64,000 bases of DNA from Ruania halotolerans (GCF_021049285.1 NZ_CP088017.1:1116001-1180000); one strand, 5' to 3'; shown: positions 51,809 through 62,012, counted from the first letter of the stretch. Numbers and translations: made by a program. Notes: generated by a model from the letters alone, not told the origin.

Positions 51809-52854
51809 CCTCTCAACCAGACTCCGGCATGGAGCAGACCGAGAACGCGATCGAGATGCGCGCCGTCGAGGGCAAGTCTCAGGGCAAGATCGTCCGCGAG
51901 CGCTTCTTGCGCCACCGCGGGGCGATCATCGGCCTTGCGGTGCTGCTGTTCATCGCCGTGCTCGCCCTCACTTCTATCGGGTTCCCCGTCTTCGGTTGGT
52001 ATCTCGGTGGATGGTGGAAGTGGAATGCCGTGGAGACGATGTCGGTGGTCAATCCCGGTGGCGCACCGACGTTGACCATGCCGTGGAGCGATGAGGGTTT
52101 CGCCATCGGGGACCACCCGTTCGGTCAGGACACCATCGGCCGGGACATCTTCGCGCGCACGATGCGTGGCGTGCAGACGTCTCTGGTGGTGATGGTGGTC
52201 GTCGGCGGAGTGGCCACTCTGGTCGGTGTACTGGTGGGGGCCCTGTCCGGGTTCTTCCGCGGGTTCACCGACACGTTCCTGATGCGGATCACCGATCTGT
52301 TCATCACCATGCCCCTGCTCGTGATCGGCGCGGTGCTCGGCAAGTTGGTCGGCAGCGCCGATCCGCTCCCGCTGGCCCTCGCTCTCGGGTTCATCTCGTG
52401 GACCACTCTCGCGCGTCTCGTCCGTGGTGATTTCCTCTCGCTCCGGGAGCGTGAGTTCGTTGACGCCGCGCGGGTAGCCGGTGCGAGCAACTCGCGGATC
52501 ATTTTCAAGCACATCCTGCCCAATGCCATGGGCGTGATCATCGTGACCGTCACGCTCCTGATGAGCGCGGCCATCCTGCTGGAGACGGCTCTGAGCTATC
52601 TCGGCTTCGGCATCAGTTCGCCCAACGTCTCTCTCGGCACGATGATCAGCGAATATCAGAGTGCGTTCGGCACTAGGCCGTGGCTGTTCTGGTGGCCGGG
52701 TCTGTTCATCATCGCGATCGCGCTGTGCATCAACTTCATCGGAGATGGCCTTCGTGACGCGTTCGACCCGCGGCAGAAGCAACTGCCGTCGGCACGCAAG
52801 ATGGCGCGGGCCACGCGCCGCGAGCACCAGAGCTCTCCGGCGGCGACGCACTAG
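51805..52854 (+). CDS. Peptide ABC transporter permease (DppC/OppC type)
   Basis: A 349-residue permease. N-terminal MRAVEGKSQGKIVRERFLRHRG is the usual cytosolic start, followed by FGQDTIGRDIFARTMRGVQTSL, the DppC hallmark, and the EAA loop REFVDAARVAGASNSRIIFKHILPN. Six helices are predicted. It forms the import channel together with the preceding permease, with which its start overlaps by ATGA. A small oppositely oriented PH-domain gene separates it from the ATPase gene. Confidence 0.93.
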   Translation: MTSQPDSGMEQTENAIEMRAVEGKSQGKIVRERFLRHRGAIIGLAVLLFIAVLALTSIGFPVFGWYLGGWWKWNAVETMSVVNPGGAPTLTMPWSDEGFAIGDHPFGQDTIGRDIFARTMRGVQTSLVVMVVVGGVATLVGVLVGALSGFFRGFTDTFLMRITDLFITMPLLVIGAVLGKLVGSADPLPLALALGFISWTTLARLVRGDFLSLREREFVDAARVAGASNSRIIFKHILPNAMGVIIVTVTLLMSAAILLETALSYLGFGISSPNVSLGTMISEYQSAFGTRPWLFWWPGLFIIAIALCINFIGDGLRDAFDPRQKQLPSARKMARATRREHQSSPAATH

Positions 52855-52919
52855 TGGCCGGCACAAGGCAGCCGACGATCTCGGACGGGCAGAGCACGCG
52901 CTCAGTCCGGCTGCGTGCC

Positions 52920-53525
52920 TTAGCCGACCCAGGAGGCGGTAGTCAGCACCGCTGTGATGCCGAGCGCCACGATGACCGGCACGTGCCAGGTCGTCGCGAC
53001 GGGAAGTGTTCCGCGGCGGACGCCCCTCAGGTGCCCGGCACTCGTCAGACGATCGTGGCGCTCGCCGATGGCGAGAGCCGCGGCCTCAGCGGTGCCGTGA
53101 CCGGACAGGCGGTGGTCCTCGCCCGGGGACTGCGATTCTGCGCGGATCTGCCGGCTGCGGCGCGGAGCTGCCAGACGAGCCCCCGTACCGCTTCCAGCCG
53201 GGACGCCCCACGCACTGACAGTCCTGCCCCCGGCATGAACCTGCAACGACCAGCGGGCCTCGGCGCCGGTGTATTCCGGCCAGGGCACATGGACCGTGCG
53301 CAGCACGTTCATCACGGTGACCCCACCGTCGGAGACTTCCGCGCCTGGACCCCAGAACAAGGCCCACATCACCACGATCACGAGGGCCGCCGTCGGGCCG
53401 GAACGCCACAGTTCGACGACACCGCCGACCGAGACGAAGTACGTCAGAGCCGCCACACACACCACGGCCACGGCCACGGCAAGTGGGCGTGCGACGCGGG
53501 ATCGGAACGTCAACGTTTCACCCAT
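52920..53525 (-). CDS. PH-domain membrane protein (CFP6/low-molecular-weight antigen 6-like), antisense in the importer operon
   Basis: A 201-residue protein with two N-terminal helices (ARPLAVAVAVVCVAALTYFV, TAALVIVVMWALFWG), a PH-like strand block (GAEVSDGGVTVMNVLRTVHVPWPEYTGAEARWSLQVHAGG with SAWGVP), an Arg/Ser-rich middle and a final helix. It matches the actinobacterial PH_6/CFP6-like group of unknown function. Its location on the opposite strand between the second permease and the ATPase of the importer is odd. Transcription through the importer would run antisense to it. Confidence 0.8.
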   Translation of the reverse strand: MGETLTFRSRVARPLAVAVAVVCVAALTYFVSVGGVVELWRSGPTAALVIVVMWALFWGPGAEVSDGGVTVMNVLRTVHVPWPEYTGAEARWSLQVHAGGRTVSAWGVPAGSGTGARLAAPRRSRQIRAESQSPGEDHRLSGHGTAEAAALAIGERHDRLTSAGHLRGVRRGTLPVATTWHVPVIVALGITAVLTTASWVG

Positions 53526-53602
53526 GAACCCATGCTCTCACCAGCAGCGAGCCACGCCGATTGCGCAAGCGCCGGCGTCGTAGGAAGGAACGGTGATCGC
53601 GC

Positions 53603-55399
53603 GTGACCACGCAGACTGCCACGCCGGAGTCCGCCCGCACCGGCGAGCCGATCATCAGCGTGCGAGACCTCAGCATCGACTTCTTCGTCGAGGGTGAGTG
53701 GTTTCCCGCTGCCACCAACGTCTCCTACGACGTGCATCCCGGTGAGGTGCTCGCGATCGTGGGTGAATCCGGTTCGGGGAAGTCACAGTCCTCGATGTCG
53801 CTCCTTGGTCTGTTACCTCCGAACGGGCGCGCCACCGGGAGCGCCAAGCTGGGGGAGACCGAACTGATCGGCCTCACCGGCGCCCCGATGCGCAAGATCC
53901 GTGGCAATGACGTGGCGGTGATCTTCCAGGAGCCGATGACGGCGCTCAACCCGGTGTACCCGGTGGGCTTTCAGATCGTGGAGACCCTGCGCACGCACTT
54001 CGATATGGGCCCCTCGGCGGCGAAGGAGCGCGCCATCGAGCTGCTCACGATGGTGGAGATGCCCAATCCCGCCACCCGCTATCACTCCTACCCGCACCAG
54101 CTCTCCGGTGGGCAGCGCCAGCGCGCGATGATCGCGCAGTCGTTGGCCTGCGAACCGAAGTTGCTGATCGCCGACGAGCCCACCACCGCCCTGGACGTGA
54201 CCGTTCAGGCGGAGATCCTCAAGCTCATGCGTGACCTGCGCAACCGGATCAACGCGGGAATCATCCTCATCACCCACGATATGGGCGTGGTGGCGGATAT
54301 GGCCGACAAGATCGTGGTGATGCGCCGCGGTGAGGTGGTCGAGCACGGCACGGCCGAGGAGATTTTCACCCGCCCGCAGCACGAGTACACCCGTGAACTG
54401 CTCACCTCGGTTCCGCACCTGGGCGGCACCAGCACCCGAGCCGGCGGCGCGCGAGTTCCCACGCAGCAACAACCTGGCGCGGCAGCAGCACCCTCGATCT
54501 CCGGCGAACCGGTGCTGGTGGCCGAGAACATGGAGATCGAGTACCCCGGGCGAGGGCGCACTCCGGCATTCAAAGCCGTCGACCAGGTGAGTCTGACCAT
54601 CGGCGCCGGCGAGGTGGTGGGGCTGGTCGGTGAGTCCGGCTCCGGTAAGACCACGATCGGTCGCGCAGTGGTGGGGTTGCTCCCAGTCACCGGTGGCAGC
54701 CTGCGTATTGACGGTCGCGACATGGTCGGCATCGACCCGAAGGAACTGCGTGCTCTGCGCAAGCGGGTTGGCATCGTCTTCCAGGATCCGGGGTCCTCGC
54801 TGAACCCGCGGTTGCCGATCGGCGAATCGATCGGCGAGCCGCTCTACCTGCACACCGGCATCAAGGGCGCCGAGCTCACGAAGAAGATCGACGTGCTCCT
54901 GGACCAGGTGGAGCTGCCGCGCTCGATGCGCAACCGCTACCCACACGAGCTCTCCGGCGGACAGCGCCAGCGCGTGGGCATCGCTCGTGCGCTGAGCCTG
55001 GAACCGAGCATCTTGGTGGCGGATGAGCCCACCTCGGCGCTGGACGTCTCGGTGCAGGCGCACGTGCTGGAGCTGTTCTCCGAACTGCAACGTGAACACG
55101 GATTCGCCTGCCTGTTCATCAGCCACGACCTTGCCGTGGTGGAGATGCTCGCCACCCGGATCGCGGTGATGCACCACGGAAAGCTGGCCGAGGTGGGACC
55201 CACCGAGCAGATCGTGCAGAACCCGCAGGACCCGTACACGCAGCGGCTCATCGCAGCGGTGCCGGTCCCCGATCCCGCCGAGCAGAAGATCCGGCGGGAG
55301 CGCCGGGACGCACTGCTCGCGGAGGCAGCCGCCGAGCTCGCCGCCGAGGAGCAGTACGAGGTGGAGCACCGGCGGGACCCGCGCTCGGGCCTGGGTTAG
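53603..55399 (+). CDS. Peptide ABC transporter double ATP-binding protein (DppD-DppF fusion)
   Basis: A 598-residue protein with two complete ABC ATPase halves. Half one: Walker [14 protein letters not shown], signature [16 protein letters not shown], Walker [15 protein letters not shown]. Half two: [42 protein letters not shown]. Each half ends with an oligopeptide/dipeptide C-terminal segment ([26 protein letters not shown]). It powers the import by the two permeases. The start is GTG 53603, with AGGAAGG about 14 nt upstream. Confidence 0.94.
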   Translation: MTTQTATPESARTGEPIISVRDLSIDFFVEGEWFPAATNVSYDVHPGEVLAIVGESGSGKSQSSMSLLGLLPPNGRATGSAKLGETELIGLTGAPMRKIRGNDVAVIFQEPMTALNPVYPVGFQIVETLRTHFDMGPSAAKERAIELLTMVEMPNPATRYHSYPHQLSGGQRQRAMIAQSLACEPKLLIADEPTTALDVTVQAEILKLMRDLRNRINAGIILITHDMGVVADMADKIVVMRRGEVVEHGTAEEIFTRPQHEYTRELLTSVPHLGGTSTRAGGARVPTQQQPGAAAAPSISGEPVLVAENMEIEYPGRGRTPAFKAVDQVSLTIGAGEVVGLVGESGSGKTTIGRAVVGLLPVTGGSLRIDGRDMVGIDPKELRALRKRVGIVFQDPGSSLNPRLPIGESIGEPLYLHTGIKGAELTKKIDVLLDQVELPRSMRNRYPHELSGGQRQRVGIARALSLEPSILVADEPTSALDVSVQAHVLELFSELQREHGFACLFISHDLAVVEMLATRIAVMHHGKLAEVGPTEQIVQNPQDPYTQRLIAAVPVPDPAEQKIRRERRDALLAEAAAELAAEEQYEVEHRRDPRSGLG

Positions 55400-55534
55400 C
55401 TCGCCTTCGCTCGCAGGCCCGGGGCGCCAGGCGCGGCGGCCCACAGGTGGGGTGTCCCCAGGGCGCAGTCACGGCGGCGCGCGGTGGTGACGGCCGTTAC
55501 TCGCCCTGCCCTGGGGCGATTCGCCCGCGGCCAG

Positions 55535-55540
55535 TAGACT
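55535..55540 (+). promoter_or_regulatory. Possible -10 box of typA
   Basis: TAGACT lies 91 nt before the typA start and is the same hexamer seen at other genes here, but this transcript would carry a leader of about 85 nt. The leader contains a GC-rich palindrome around GCGCGCGAAACCGCGCG. Confidence 0.35.
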
Positions 55541-55631
55541 AAACCCGAAGCGCCCCGGCCGAGCGCGCGCGAAACCGCGCGATCACCCACCCGCGATCTG
55601 GCGCTGACCCACCGACAGAGAAGATCTTCGA

Positions 55632-57545
55632 ATGAGTGTGCCCACCCTTGCGCAGCGCAGTGACCTGCGCAATGTGGCGATCGTCGCCCACGTCGACCAC
55701 GGCAAGACCACCCTGGTGGACGCCATGCTGTGGCAGTCCGGTGCCTTCGGCGCCCACGATCACGTGGACGAACGGGCGATGGACTCCGGCGATCTGGAGC
55801 GCGAGAAGGGGATCACCATCCTCGCGAAGAACACGGCGGTGGCCTACTCCGGCCCCTCAGCCGTGGCCGCTGGGCACAAGCAGGTCATCATCAACGTGAT
55901 CGACACCCCCGGGCACGCCGACTTCGGTGGCGAGGTGGAGCGCGGCCTGTCGATGGTGGACGGTGTGGTGCTGCTCGTGGACTCCTCCGAGGGTCCGCTG
56001 CCGCAAACCCGGTTCGTGCTCCGCAAGGCACTGGCCGCACACCTGCCGGTCATTCTCGTGGTGAACAAGGTGGACCGGCCCGACTCCCGCATCTCCGAAG
56101 TGGTCTCGGAGTCGCAGGACCTGCTGCTCTCCCTCGCCTCGGACATGTCCGACGACGTCCCCGACCTGGACCTGGACGCCGTGCTGGACGTGCCGGTGGT
56201 CTACGCCTCCGCGAAGGCCGGCCGCGCCTCGACCAACCAGCCGGCCGACGGCGAGTTGCCCGACTCCGAGGATCTCGAGCCGCTGTTCGCGACGATCCTC
56301 GAGAAGATCCCGGCTCCCAGCTACGACGAGAACGCGCCGCTGCAGGCGCATGTGACGAACCTGGATGCCTCCCCGTTCCTGGGCCGGCTGGCGTTGCTGC
56401 GCGTGCGCGGCGGCACCATTCGTAAGGGCCAGACGGTGGCCTGGGCCCGCCGGGACGGCACCATGAAGAACGTCCGTATTAGCGAGCTGCTGCGCACCCA
56501 GGCCCTCGATCGGGTCCCGGCCGAGTCCGCGAGCGCCGGTGACATCGTGGCCGTGGCCGGGATCGAGGACATCACGATCGGGGAGACCCTCACCGACCCG
56601 GACAACCCGCAGCCGTTGCCGTTGATCACCGTGGATGACCCGGCGATCTCGATGACCATCGGGATCAACACCTCCCCGCTGGCTGGGCGGGTCAAGGGTG
56701 CGAAGGTGACGGCCCGCCAGGTCAAGGACCGGCTGGACCGTGAGCTGATCGGCAACGTCTCCCTCAAGGTGCTGCCCACTGAGCGTCCGGACGCCTGGGA
56801 AGTGCAGGGGCGCGGCGAGCTGGCGCTGGCCATCCTGGTGGAGCAGATGCGCCGCGAAGGCTTCGAGCTGACCGTGGGCAAGCCGCAGGTGGTGACCAAG
56901 GAGGTTGACGGCAAGCTGCACGAGCCGATGGAGCGGCTGACCATCGATGTGCCCGAGGAGTACCTGGGAGCCGTGACCCAGTTGCTCGCCTCGCGCAAGG
57001 GCCGGATGGAAACGATGACCAACCACGGCACCGGCTGGGTCCGGATGGAGTTCGTGGTGCCCGCCCGCGGTCTGATCGGTTTCCGTACCCGCTTCCTCAC
57101 CGACACCCGCGGCACGGGGATCGCCCACTCGATCTCCGAAGGGTACGAGCCGTGGGCCGGAGCCATCGAGTTCCGCACGTCCGGTTCTCTGGTGGCCGAC
57201 CGCGCCGGCGCTGCCACTCCGTTCGCGATGTTGAACCTGCAGGAACGCGGGAACTTCTTCATTCAACCCACCTCCGAGGTGTACGAGGGCATGATCGTCG
57301 GGGAGAACTCCCGGGGAGACGACATGGACGTCAACATCACCAAGGAGAAGAAGCTCAACAACATCCGCTCCGCCACCTCCGAATCGTTCGAGAACCTCAC
57401 ACCGCCGCGCACCCTCACCCTCGAGGAGTCCCTGGAGTTCGCCCGGGAGGACGAGTGCGTGGAGGTCACGCCGGAGTCAGTGCGGATCCGCAAGGTGATC
57501 CTGGACCAGAACGATCGTTCCAAGGCCGCCCGCCGCAAGGACTGA
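55632..57545 (+). CDS. typA: Translational GTPase TypA/BipA
   Basis: A 637-residue translational GTPase. G1 [13 protein letters not shown]2 region [14 protein letters not shown]3 [15 protein letters not shown]4 NKVDRPD and G5 YASAKAG are intact. EF-G-like domains III and V and the unique C-terminal domain follow ([26 protein letters not shown]). TypA binds ribosomes and is needed for growth under stress and for ribosome assembly at low temperature. It follows the importer operon after a 232-bp gap and ends in a large hairpin. Confidence 0.97.
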   Translation: MSVPTLAQRSDLRNVAIVAHVDHGKTTLVDAMLWQSGAFGAHDHVDERAMDSGDLEREKGITILAKNTAVAYSGPSAVAAGHKQVIINVIDTPGHADFGGEVERGLSMVDGVVLLVDSSEGPLPQTRFVLRKALAAHLPVILVVNKVDRPDSRISEVVSESQDLLLSLASDMSDDVPDLDLDAVLDVPVVYASAKAGRASTNQPADGELPDSEDLEPLFATILEKIPAPSYDENAPLQAHVTNLDASPFLGRLALLRVRGGTIRKGQTVAWARRDGTMKNVRISELLRTQALDRVPAESASAGDIVAVAGIEDITIGETLTDPDNPQPLPLITVDDPAISMTIGINTSPLAGRVKGAKVTARQVKDRLDRELIGNVSLKVLPTERPDAWEVQGRGELALAILVEQMRREGFELTVGKPQVVTKEVDGKLHEPMERLTIDVPEEYLGAVTQLLASRKGRMETMTNHGTGWVRMEFVVPARGLIGFRTRFLTDTRGTGIAHSISEGYEPWAGAIEFRTSGSLVADRAGAATPFAMLNLQERGNFFIQPTSEVYEGMIVGENSRGDDMDVNITKEKKLNNIRSATSESFENLTPPRTLTLEESLEFAREDECVEVTPESVRIRKVILDQNDRSKAARRKD

Positions 57546-57558
57546 GACCCAGGGGCTA

Positions 57559-57619
57559 CGCCGAACGCAAAGTTCTACGGCGTTCCGGCGACAGGCGCCG
57601 CAGAACTTTGCGTTCGGCG
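57559..57619 (+). terminator. Large bipartite hairpin after typA
   Basis: A perfect 18-bp stem (57559-57576 with 57602-57619) continues after one mismatch into a 5-bp inner stem (57578-57582 with 57596-57600). It starts 14 nt after the typA stop and ends 28 nt before the next gene. Confidence 0.8.
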
Positions 57620-57646
57620 CGGGCCCGGGTGGGAGAGGATGGATGG

Positions 57647-59146
57647 GTGAGCACTACCCAGCCCGTATCTGACCACGAGAGCGAGTCTGCGTCGTCGGAC
57701 GTGCTTCGTGTGCTCGGTGCCTTTGCACACCCCGATGATGAGACGCTCGTGGCCGGTGGCCTGCTCGCGTGGCTCGCCCGCAGTGCCGAGGTGCACGTGG
57801 TGACCGCGACCCGAGGGGAACGTGGCGAGGTGATCCCGGGAGACATTGCACATCTGGAAGGTGACGGTCCCGGGCTGGCGGCGGTGCGCGAGGCCGAGCT
57901 CACCGAAGCGCTCGAGGCCCTGGGCGTGGCAACGCACCACTTCCTGGACTCTCTACCAGGCCCTGCCGGCAGGAGACCGCAGCGGTATGTGGACTCCGGG
58001 ATGCAGTGGGATGGTGACTCGCGAGTGCGTGCCGTGCCCGATCCGGCAGCGGGGCGCGACGCTTTCTCCCGTGCGGACGCCGAGACGGCTGCGCAGGTCC
58101 TCGCCGCACATCTGCGTACGGTACGCCCGCACCTGGTGCTCATCGATGAACCGGACGGCGGATACGGGCACCCTGATCATGTGCGGATGCACCAGGTCAC
58201 CATGCGTGCCGCGGAATTGGCCGCCAATGATCGAGCACCGATGCCCGTTGCGCAGAGCCCGAACGCTGACGAGGCGCCGTGGACCGTGCCGGTGGTGGCC
58301 TGGGTGGTCCGCCCCGAATCAGCGGTGCGGGCCGCGGAGCGCTGGCTCGCCGACGCGCCCGAGCGGCCGCGTCTGACCACCTTGGGTCGCTCGTTGAGCG
58401 TGCCCGAGCCCGACGGTGACCTGGCCAGCATCGTCAAACCCGACGGCGCGGTCGACCTGGTGGTCGATACGACGGCTGTGTCCGATCGCGTGGTGGGTGC
58501 CCTGCGTGCGCACCGCAGCCAGGTGCAGGACGCCACGCTGCTCACCGAAGTGTCAGCGCCCGACGGCGCAGGTCGGGCTGCGGAGCGGGGCGGCGCCGTG
58601 GGGTGGTTCGCCCTGAGCAACGAGGTGCTCCAGCCTCTGCACGCTCGCATCGGTCTGCGTGTGGCGCCCGGGTGGGGGAGTCCCGCTGCGTTGCGTGGTG
58701 CTCTCGCTGCGGCTGAGGCACACGAGGCGATCGAGTCAGGTGCCGTGAGCGCGGGCGCGGCTGACGGTTCGGACCCACGCCCGGATCCGGGTGACCCGCC
58801 CGGCTGGTACCTGGGGCTCATGCGCGCCTTCACCGCTCTGATGGGCGTGGTGGTGACGGCGGCCGGAACCGCCTTCCACCGTTGGGAACCGCCCTTCGGG
58901 CTACTCATCGCCCTCGTCGTGGTGATCTCTTCGGGTGTGCTTGCCCGCAGTTTCGCTGATCGACTCGGCGTGCTCGTGCACGGGGCAGCGGTGGCAGCGA
59001 CCGCGCTTGCGATTGCCTACCTGCGACCAGGTGGGGACGTGATCGTCACTGACGAGCCGATCGGCACAGTCTGGTTGGTGGGCGTACTGGTGGCTGCGGC
59101 CGCTCCGATGGTGGCCCCGGGGAGCTGGTTCCGTGACGGACGCTGA
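57647..59146 (+). CDS. mshB: MshB-type GlcNAc-inositol deacetylase fused to a membrane domain (DUF6113-like)
   Basis: A 499-residue protein. Residues about 18-360 are an LmbE/PIG-L zinc deacetylase: AFAHPDDETLVAGG (His28, Asp31 region), GERGEVIPGD and GYGHPDHVRMHQ, with MshB-like features throughout. MshB removes the acetyl group of GlcNAc-inositol in mycothiol synthesis. Residues about 385-497 contain four hydrophobic helices (YLGLMRAFTALMGVVVTAAG to LVAAAAPMVAPGSWF), resembling the DUF6113 membrane protein that is usually a separate neighbour of mshB. The fusion would anchor the enzyme to the membrane. GTG 57647 is preceded by GGGAGAGGA. Confidence 0.88.
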   Translation: MSTTQPVSDHESESASSDVLRVLGAFAHPDDETLVAGGLLAWLARSAEVHVVTATRGERGEVIPGDIAHLEGDGPGLAAVREAELTEALEALGVATHHFLDSLPGPAGRRPQRYVDSGMQWDGDSRVRAVPDPAAGRDAFSRADAETAAQVLAAHLRTVRPHLVLIDEPDGGYGHPDHVRMHQVTMRAAELAANDRAPMPVAQSPNADEAPWTVPVVAWVVRPESAVRAAERWLADAPERPRLTTLGRSLSVPEPDGDLASIVKPDGAVDLVVDTTAVSDRVVGALRAHRSQVQDATLLTEVSAPDGAGRAAERGGAVGWFALSNEVLQPLHARIGLRVAPGWGSPAALRGALAAAEAHEAIESGAVSAGAADGSDPRPDPGDPPGWYLGLMRAFTALMGVVVTAAGTAFHRWEPPFGLLIALVVVISSGVLARSFADRLGVLVHGAAVAATALAIAYLRPGGDVIVTDEPIGTVWLVGVLVAAAAPMVAPGSWFRDGR

Positions 59147-59621
59147 CCCTGAACAGTTTCGGACGACGATGGCGCACCTCGCCGCCGGCGTGAGCGTGGT
59201 GACCATCCGGGACCGCCACGATCTTGCCTTCACGGCCAACTCGGTGGTCTCGGTCTCGCTGGAGCCCCCGACGGTGCTGTTCTGCGTGCATGAGGACTCC
59301 CGCATCAGGGAGGCGTTGGAGACCGCCTCCCGGTGGGCGGTGAGCATCATGGGAGCAGATGGTCTCGGCGCTGCGGATTGGCTCGCGAGCCCGGGCCGGC
59401 CGACGCGCGGGCAACTCGATCGGGTGCCGCACCGGCGCGGTGCGCACAGTGGGGCCGCGATCCTCGATGCAGCGAGCGCCTGGGTGGAGTGTGAGACGGA
59501 CTGGATTCGTACAGCCGGATCTCACGCCGTGGTGGTGGGGCGGGTGCTGGAGTCGGGGACACACCCGCGGCACGCCGGTGCGATCGTGCACCGGCTTGGC
59601 CGGATGGTCGCGCTGCCGTGA
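59133..59621 (+). CDS. Flavin reductase-like protein
   Basis: A 162-residue protein of the flavin reductase (FMN-binding split barrel) family: HLAAGVSVVTIRDRHDLAFTANSVVSVSLEPPTVLFCV, then SRWAVSIMGADG and HAVVVGRVLE. These enzymes reduce FMN or FAD with NAD(P)H to supply monooxygenases, and some members bind flavin only. No monooxygenase is nearby. GTG 59133 lies 14 nt inside the end of the MshB fusion gene, so translation is coupled to it. Confidence 0.88.
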   Translation: MTDADPEQFRTTMAHLAAGVSVVTIRDRHDLAFTANSVVSVSLEPPTVLFCVHEDSRIREALETASRWAVSIMGADGLGAADWLASPGRPTRGQLDRVPHRRGAHSGAAILDAASAWVECETDWIRTAGSHAVVVGRVLESGTHPRHAGAIVHRLGRMVALP

Positions 59622-59684
59622 ACGTGATGCGATCGTGACACCGGATGTGCCCCCTCGCGCGCTGAAGGGTGCGGTGGTGGTGGA

Positions 59685-59690
59685 TAGAAT
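59685..59690 (+). promoter_or_regulatory. -10 box of the VanW gene
   Basis: TAGAAT lies 48 nt before the GTG of the VanW gene, so its transcript should have a leader of about 40 nt with the GAAAGGG ribosome site. Confidence 0.35.
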
Positions 59691-59738
59691 GCCCCGGGGT
59701 CACATCGGTGGACGAGGGGCGACCGAAAGGGCGATTGC

Positions 59739-61778
59739 GTGCGTGAGGAAGAGACTCCGGCACCGAATGAGGTGACGGGCGCCGACGGCGTGCCGACTGA
59801 CTCCGGCGCGTCGCCTCCGCATTCCGAGGAGACACCGCATACCGAGCAGACACCGCGCACCGAGGAGGCTCCACGCACCGAGGACGCGGCGGTGACCGAC
59901 CCGCCGGATGAGTCCACGGAGCAGACGGAGCGCGCTGCCGAACCGGCCGAGGAGGCTGCGCCGGCCGATGACCACGCCGGGCCGGCCGATGAACCCGAGA
60001 CGATCGTGCTCCCTGTCACTTCTGAGCCCCCCACGGATGAGGATGCCGTGCCCACCAGCAAGAAGAAGCGGCGCGGCCGTCGAGGCGTGCTCATCGCAGC
60101 CGGCGCGCTTGTGCTGCTCGGCGGAGCCTACGTGGCGGGCGCCTGGTATCTCGGAGACAGGGTGCCCGGAGACACCACCGTTGCCGGAGTGAACCTCTCG
60201 GGCCTGCCTGAGGCCGAAGCCGAACAGGTGCTCACCGAGGGCCTCGCCGATGCGACGACCGAACCGATCGACGTGCGCTTCGGGGACGTCTCGGCTGCGG
60301 TGGATCCGGCGACTGCCGGCCTCGCCCTGGACGCTGAGGCCACCGTGGCCTCATTCACTGGCTTCACGCTCAAGCCTGAGGTCGTCTTCGGTCACATCTT
60401 CGGTCTCGGTGAGCAGGATCCGGCGATCACGGTGGACGCCGACGCGCTCGACGCTGCGCTGCGCACCATCGCCGAAGACCTCGACGAACCGCCCGTTGAA
60501 GGTGCCATCTCCTTCGAGGACGGCGAAGCCGTGATCACCGAACCGGAGGACGGGACCGGCCTTGACGTTGCCGGCGCGGCCGAGGTGATCACCGACGGCT
60601 GGCTCACGGCCACCGGCACACTCGAGCTGCCGGCCACGGTGGTCTCACCCACGGTGGACGATGCCGTGATCGAGGAAGCCATGTCCACCCAGGTCGAGCC
60701 GATGCTCTCCGGCCCGGTCACCGTGGCCGTGAACGACGACAGCACGGAGCTTTCCCCGGCCGAGCTCGCCGCCGCCGCCACCATGGAGGCCGATGGTGCG
60801 AACCTGAGACTCATCCTGGACGGTGAGCAGCTTGCGGGGTTGGTCACTGAGCGCGTGCCATCGGTGGGGGAGAGCCCCAAGGATGCGCAGATCGTCCTTT
60901 CCGACGGCGAGCCGGAGATTGTCCCGGCCGTCACTGGCACCGGCCTCGATCCGGCTGAACTGGCTGAGGCGGTCGCCACCAGCGCAGTGGCCACGAACTC
61001 GGATGAGCGCACGGCCGCCGTCGAGCTGGCTCAGACTGAACCGGAGTTCTCCACCGAGGATGCCGAGGAACTCGGCGTGACCGAGGTGATCGGTACCTTC
61101 CGCACCCCCTACCCGTACGATCCGGTTCGGACCGAGAATCTGCGCGCTGGCACCGCCCACATCAACGGCACCCTCGTGATGCCGGGGGAGCAGTTCTCCC
61201 TGCTCGACGCGTTGCGCCCGATCACCACGGCGAACGGATACACGGTCTCGGGTGTGGTGGTGAATGGCTTCCACAGTGACGCCATCGGCGGCGGCCTTTC
61301 TCAGGTGTCGACGACGACGTTCAATGCTGCCTATGAGTCCGGACTCACCGACGTGACCCACCAGCCGCACTCTCGCTGGTTCTCCCGGTATCCAGAAGGT
61401 CGCGAGGCGACGGTCTTCGATCCGAGCATCGACATGGTGTTCGAGAACAACACCGGCTACGGCGTGCTCATTCAGGCCTACGTCACCGACTCCCACGTGG
61501 TGGTGACCATGTGGGGCACCGACGTCTTCGATGTGAACATCGACGTCAGCGGCCGGTACAACTTCACCCAGCCGCAGACGCTCTACAACCCTGACCCGCA
61601 GTGTCACGCCGAGCCCGGTGGGCAGCAGGGCTTCACCGTGGACGTCAGCCGCACCGTCTCGAAGGGCGGCGACGTGGTGGAGAATGACGCCTATAGCTGG
61701 ACCTACGCGCCCTGGAACAGGGTGATCTGCGGTGAGGAACCCAGTGACGACGACGAGGACTCCGGCGACGACGAGTAG
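59739..61778 (+). CDS. VanW family protein with PG_binding_4 repeats
   Basis: A 679-residue membrane-anchored cell-envelope protein. Order: a disordered acidic N-terminus of about 105 residues with HTEQ/RTEE/RTED repeats, a basic stop SKKKRRGRRG, one transmembrane helix (VLIAAGALVLLGGAYVAG), two PG_binding_4 (YoaR-like) domains (DTTVAGVNLSGLPEAEAEQVL and GTGLDPAELAEAVATS), and the VanW domain (about 445-590; GTFRTPYPYDPVRTENLRAG, LLDALRPITTANGYTVSG, GGGLSQVSTTTFNAAYESGL). VanW proteins occur in vancomycin-resistance operons and envelope maintenance, without known activity. GTG 59739 follows GAAAGGG. Confidence 0.92.
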   Translation: MREEETPAPNEVTGADGVPTDSGASPPHSEETPHTEQTPRTEEAPRTEDAAVTDPPDESTEQTERAAEPAEEAAPADDHAGPADEPETIVLPVTSEPPTDEDAVPTSKKKRRGRRGVLIAAGALVLLGGAYVAGAWYLGDRVPGDTTVAGVNLSGLPEAEAEQVLTEGLADATTEPIDVRFGDVSAAVDPATAGLALDAEATVASFTGFTLKPEVVFGHIFGLGEQDPAITVDADALDAALRTIAEDLDEPPVEGAISFEDGEAVITEPEDGTGLDVAGAAEVITDGWLTATGTLELPATVVSPTVDDAVIEEAMSTQVEPMLSGPVTVAVNDDSTELSPAELAAAATMEADGANLRLILDGEQLAGLVTERVPSVGESPKDAQIVLSDGEPEIVPAVTGTGLDPAELAEAVATSAVATNSDERTAAVELAQTEPEFSTEDAEELGVTEVIGTFRTPYPYDPVRTENLRAGTAHINGTLVMPGEQFSLLDALRPITTANGYTVSGVVVNGFHSDAIGGGLSQVSTTTFNAAYESGLTDVTHQPHSRWFSRYPEGREATVFDPSIDMVFENNTGYGVLIQAYVTDSHVVVTMWGTDVFDVNIDVSGRYNFTQPQTLYNPDPQCHAEPGGQQGFTVDVSRTVSKGGDVVENDAYSWTYAPWNRVICGEEPSDDDEDSGDDE

Positions 61779-62012
61779 TTACCGCGGGCGGCGCGGCGGT
61801 GGCGGTGGGACGTGCTTGGCAAGCACGATATCGGCGGCCTCCACCTCGACGGTTCCGCGCCGGGTGGCCACCGCGAGACCGGTCTCGTCAACACGGGTCA
61901 GTTCACCGAGGGCGTCGGAGAAGCCGCCTTCGGTCAGCCGGTAGCGCACCACCACCCGTTCGCCGGGCGTCCAGGACCGCCACACGGCCTCTCCGCGGGG
62001 TGCTGGGGTCAT
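61779..62012 (-). CDS. Stand-alone SH3-like domain, related to the N-terminus of Rv0428c-type acetyltransferases
   Basis: A 77-residue protein made of short strands: TPGERVVVRYRLTEGGFSDALGELTRVD and ATRRGTVEVEAADIVLAKHVPP, followed by a Pro/Arg tail. This agrees with the N-terminal module of the cg3035/Rv0428c GNAT family, here without the acetyltransferase domain. It may bind small ligands or a partner protein. It is divergent from the ferredoxin gene, with about 145 bp between. Confidence 0.65.
   Translation of the reverse strand: MTPAPRGEAVWRSWTPGERVVVRYRLTEGGFSDALGELTRVDETGLAVATRRGTVEVEAADIVLAKHVPPPPPRRPR

Noticed and set aside
53813-55444. 543-codon minus-strand frame over the double ATPase gene
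   Set aside because: It is antisense to a gene with all ABC motifs, and its product is His/Arg/Gln-rich without a family.
55857-57266. 469-codon minus-strand frame inside typA
   Set aside because: It is a shadow of a highly conserved GTPase gene.
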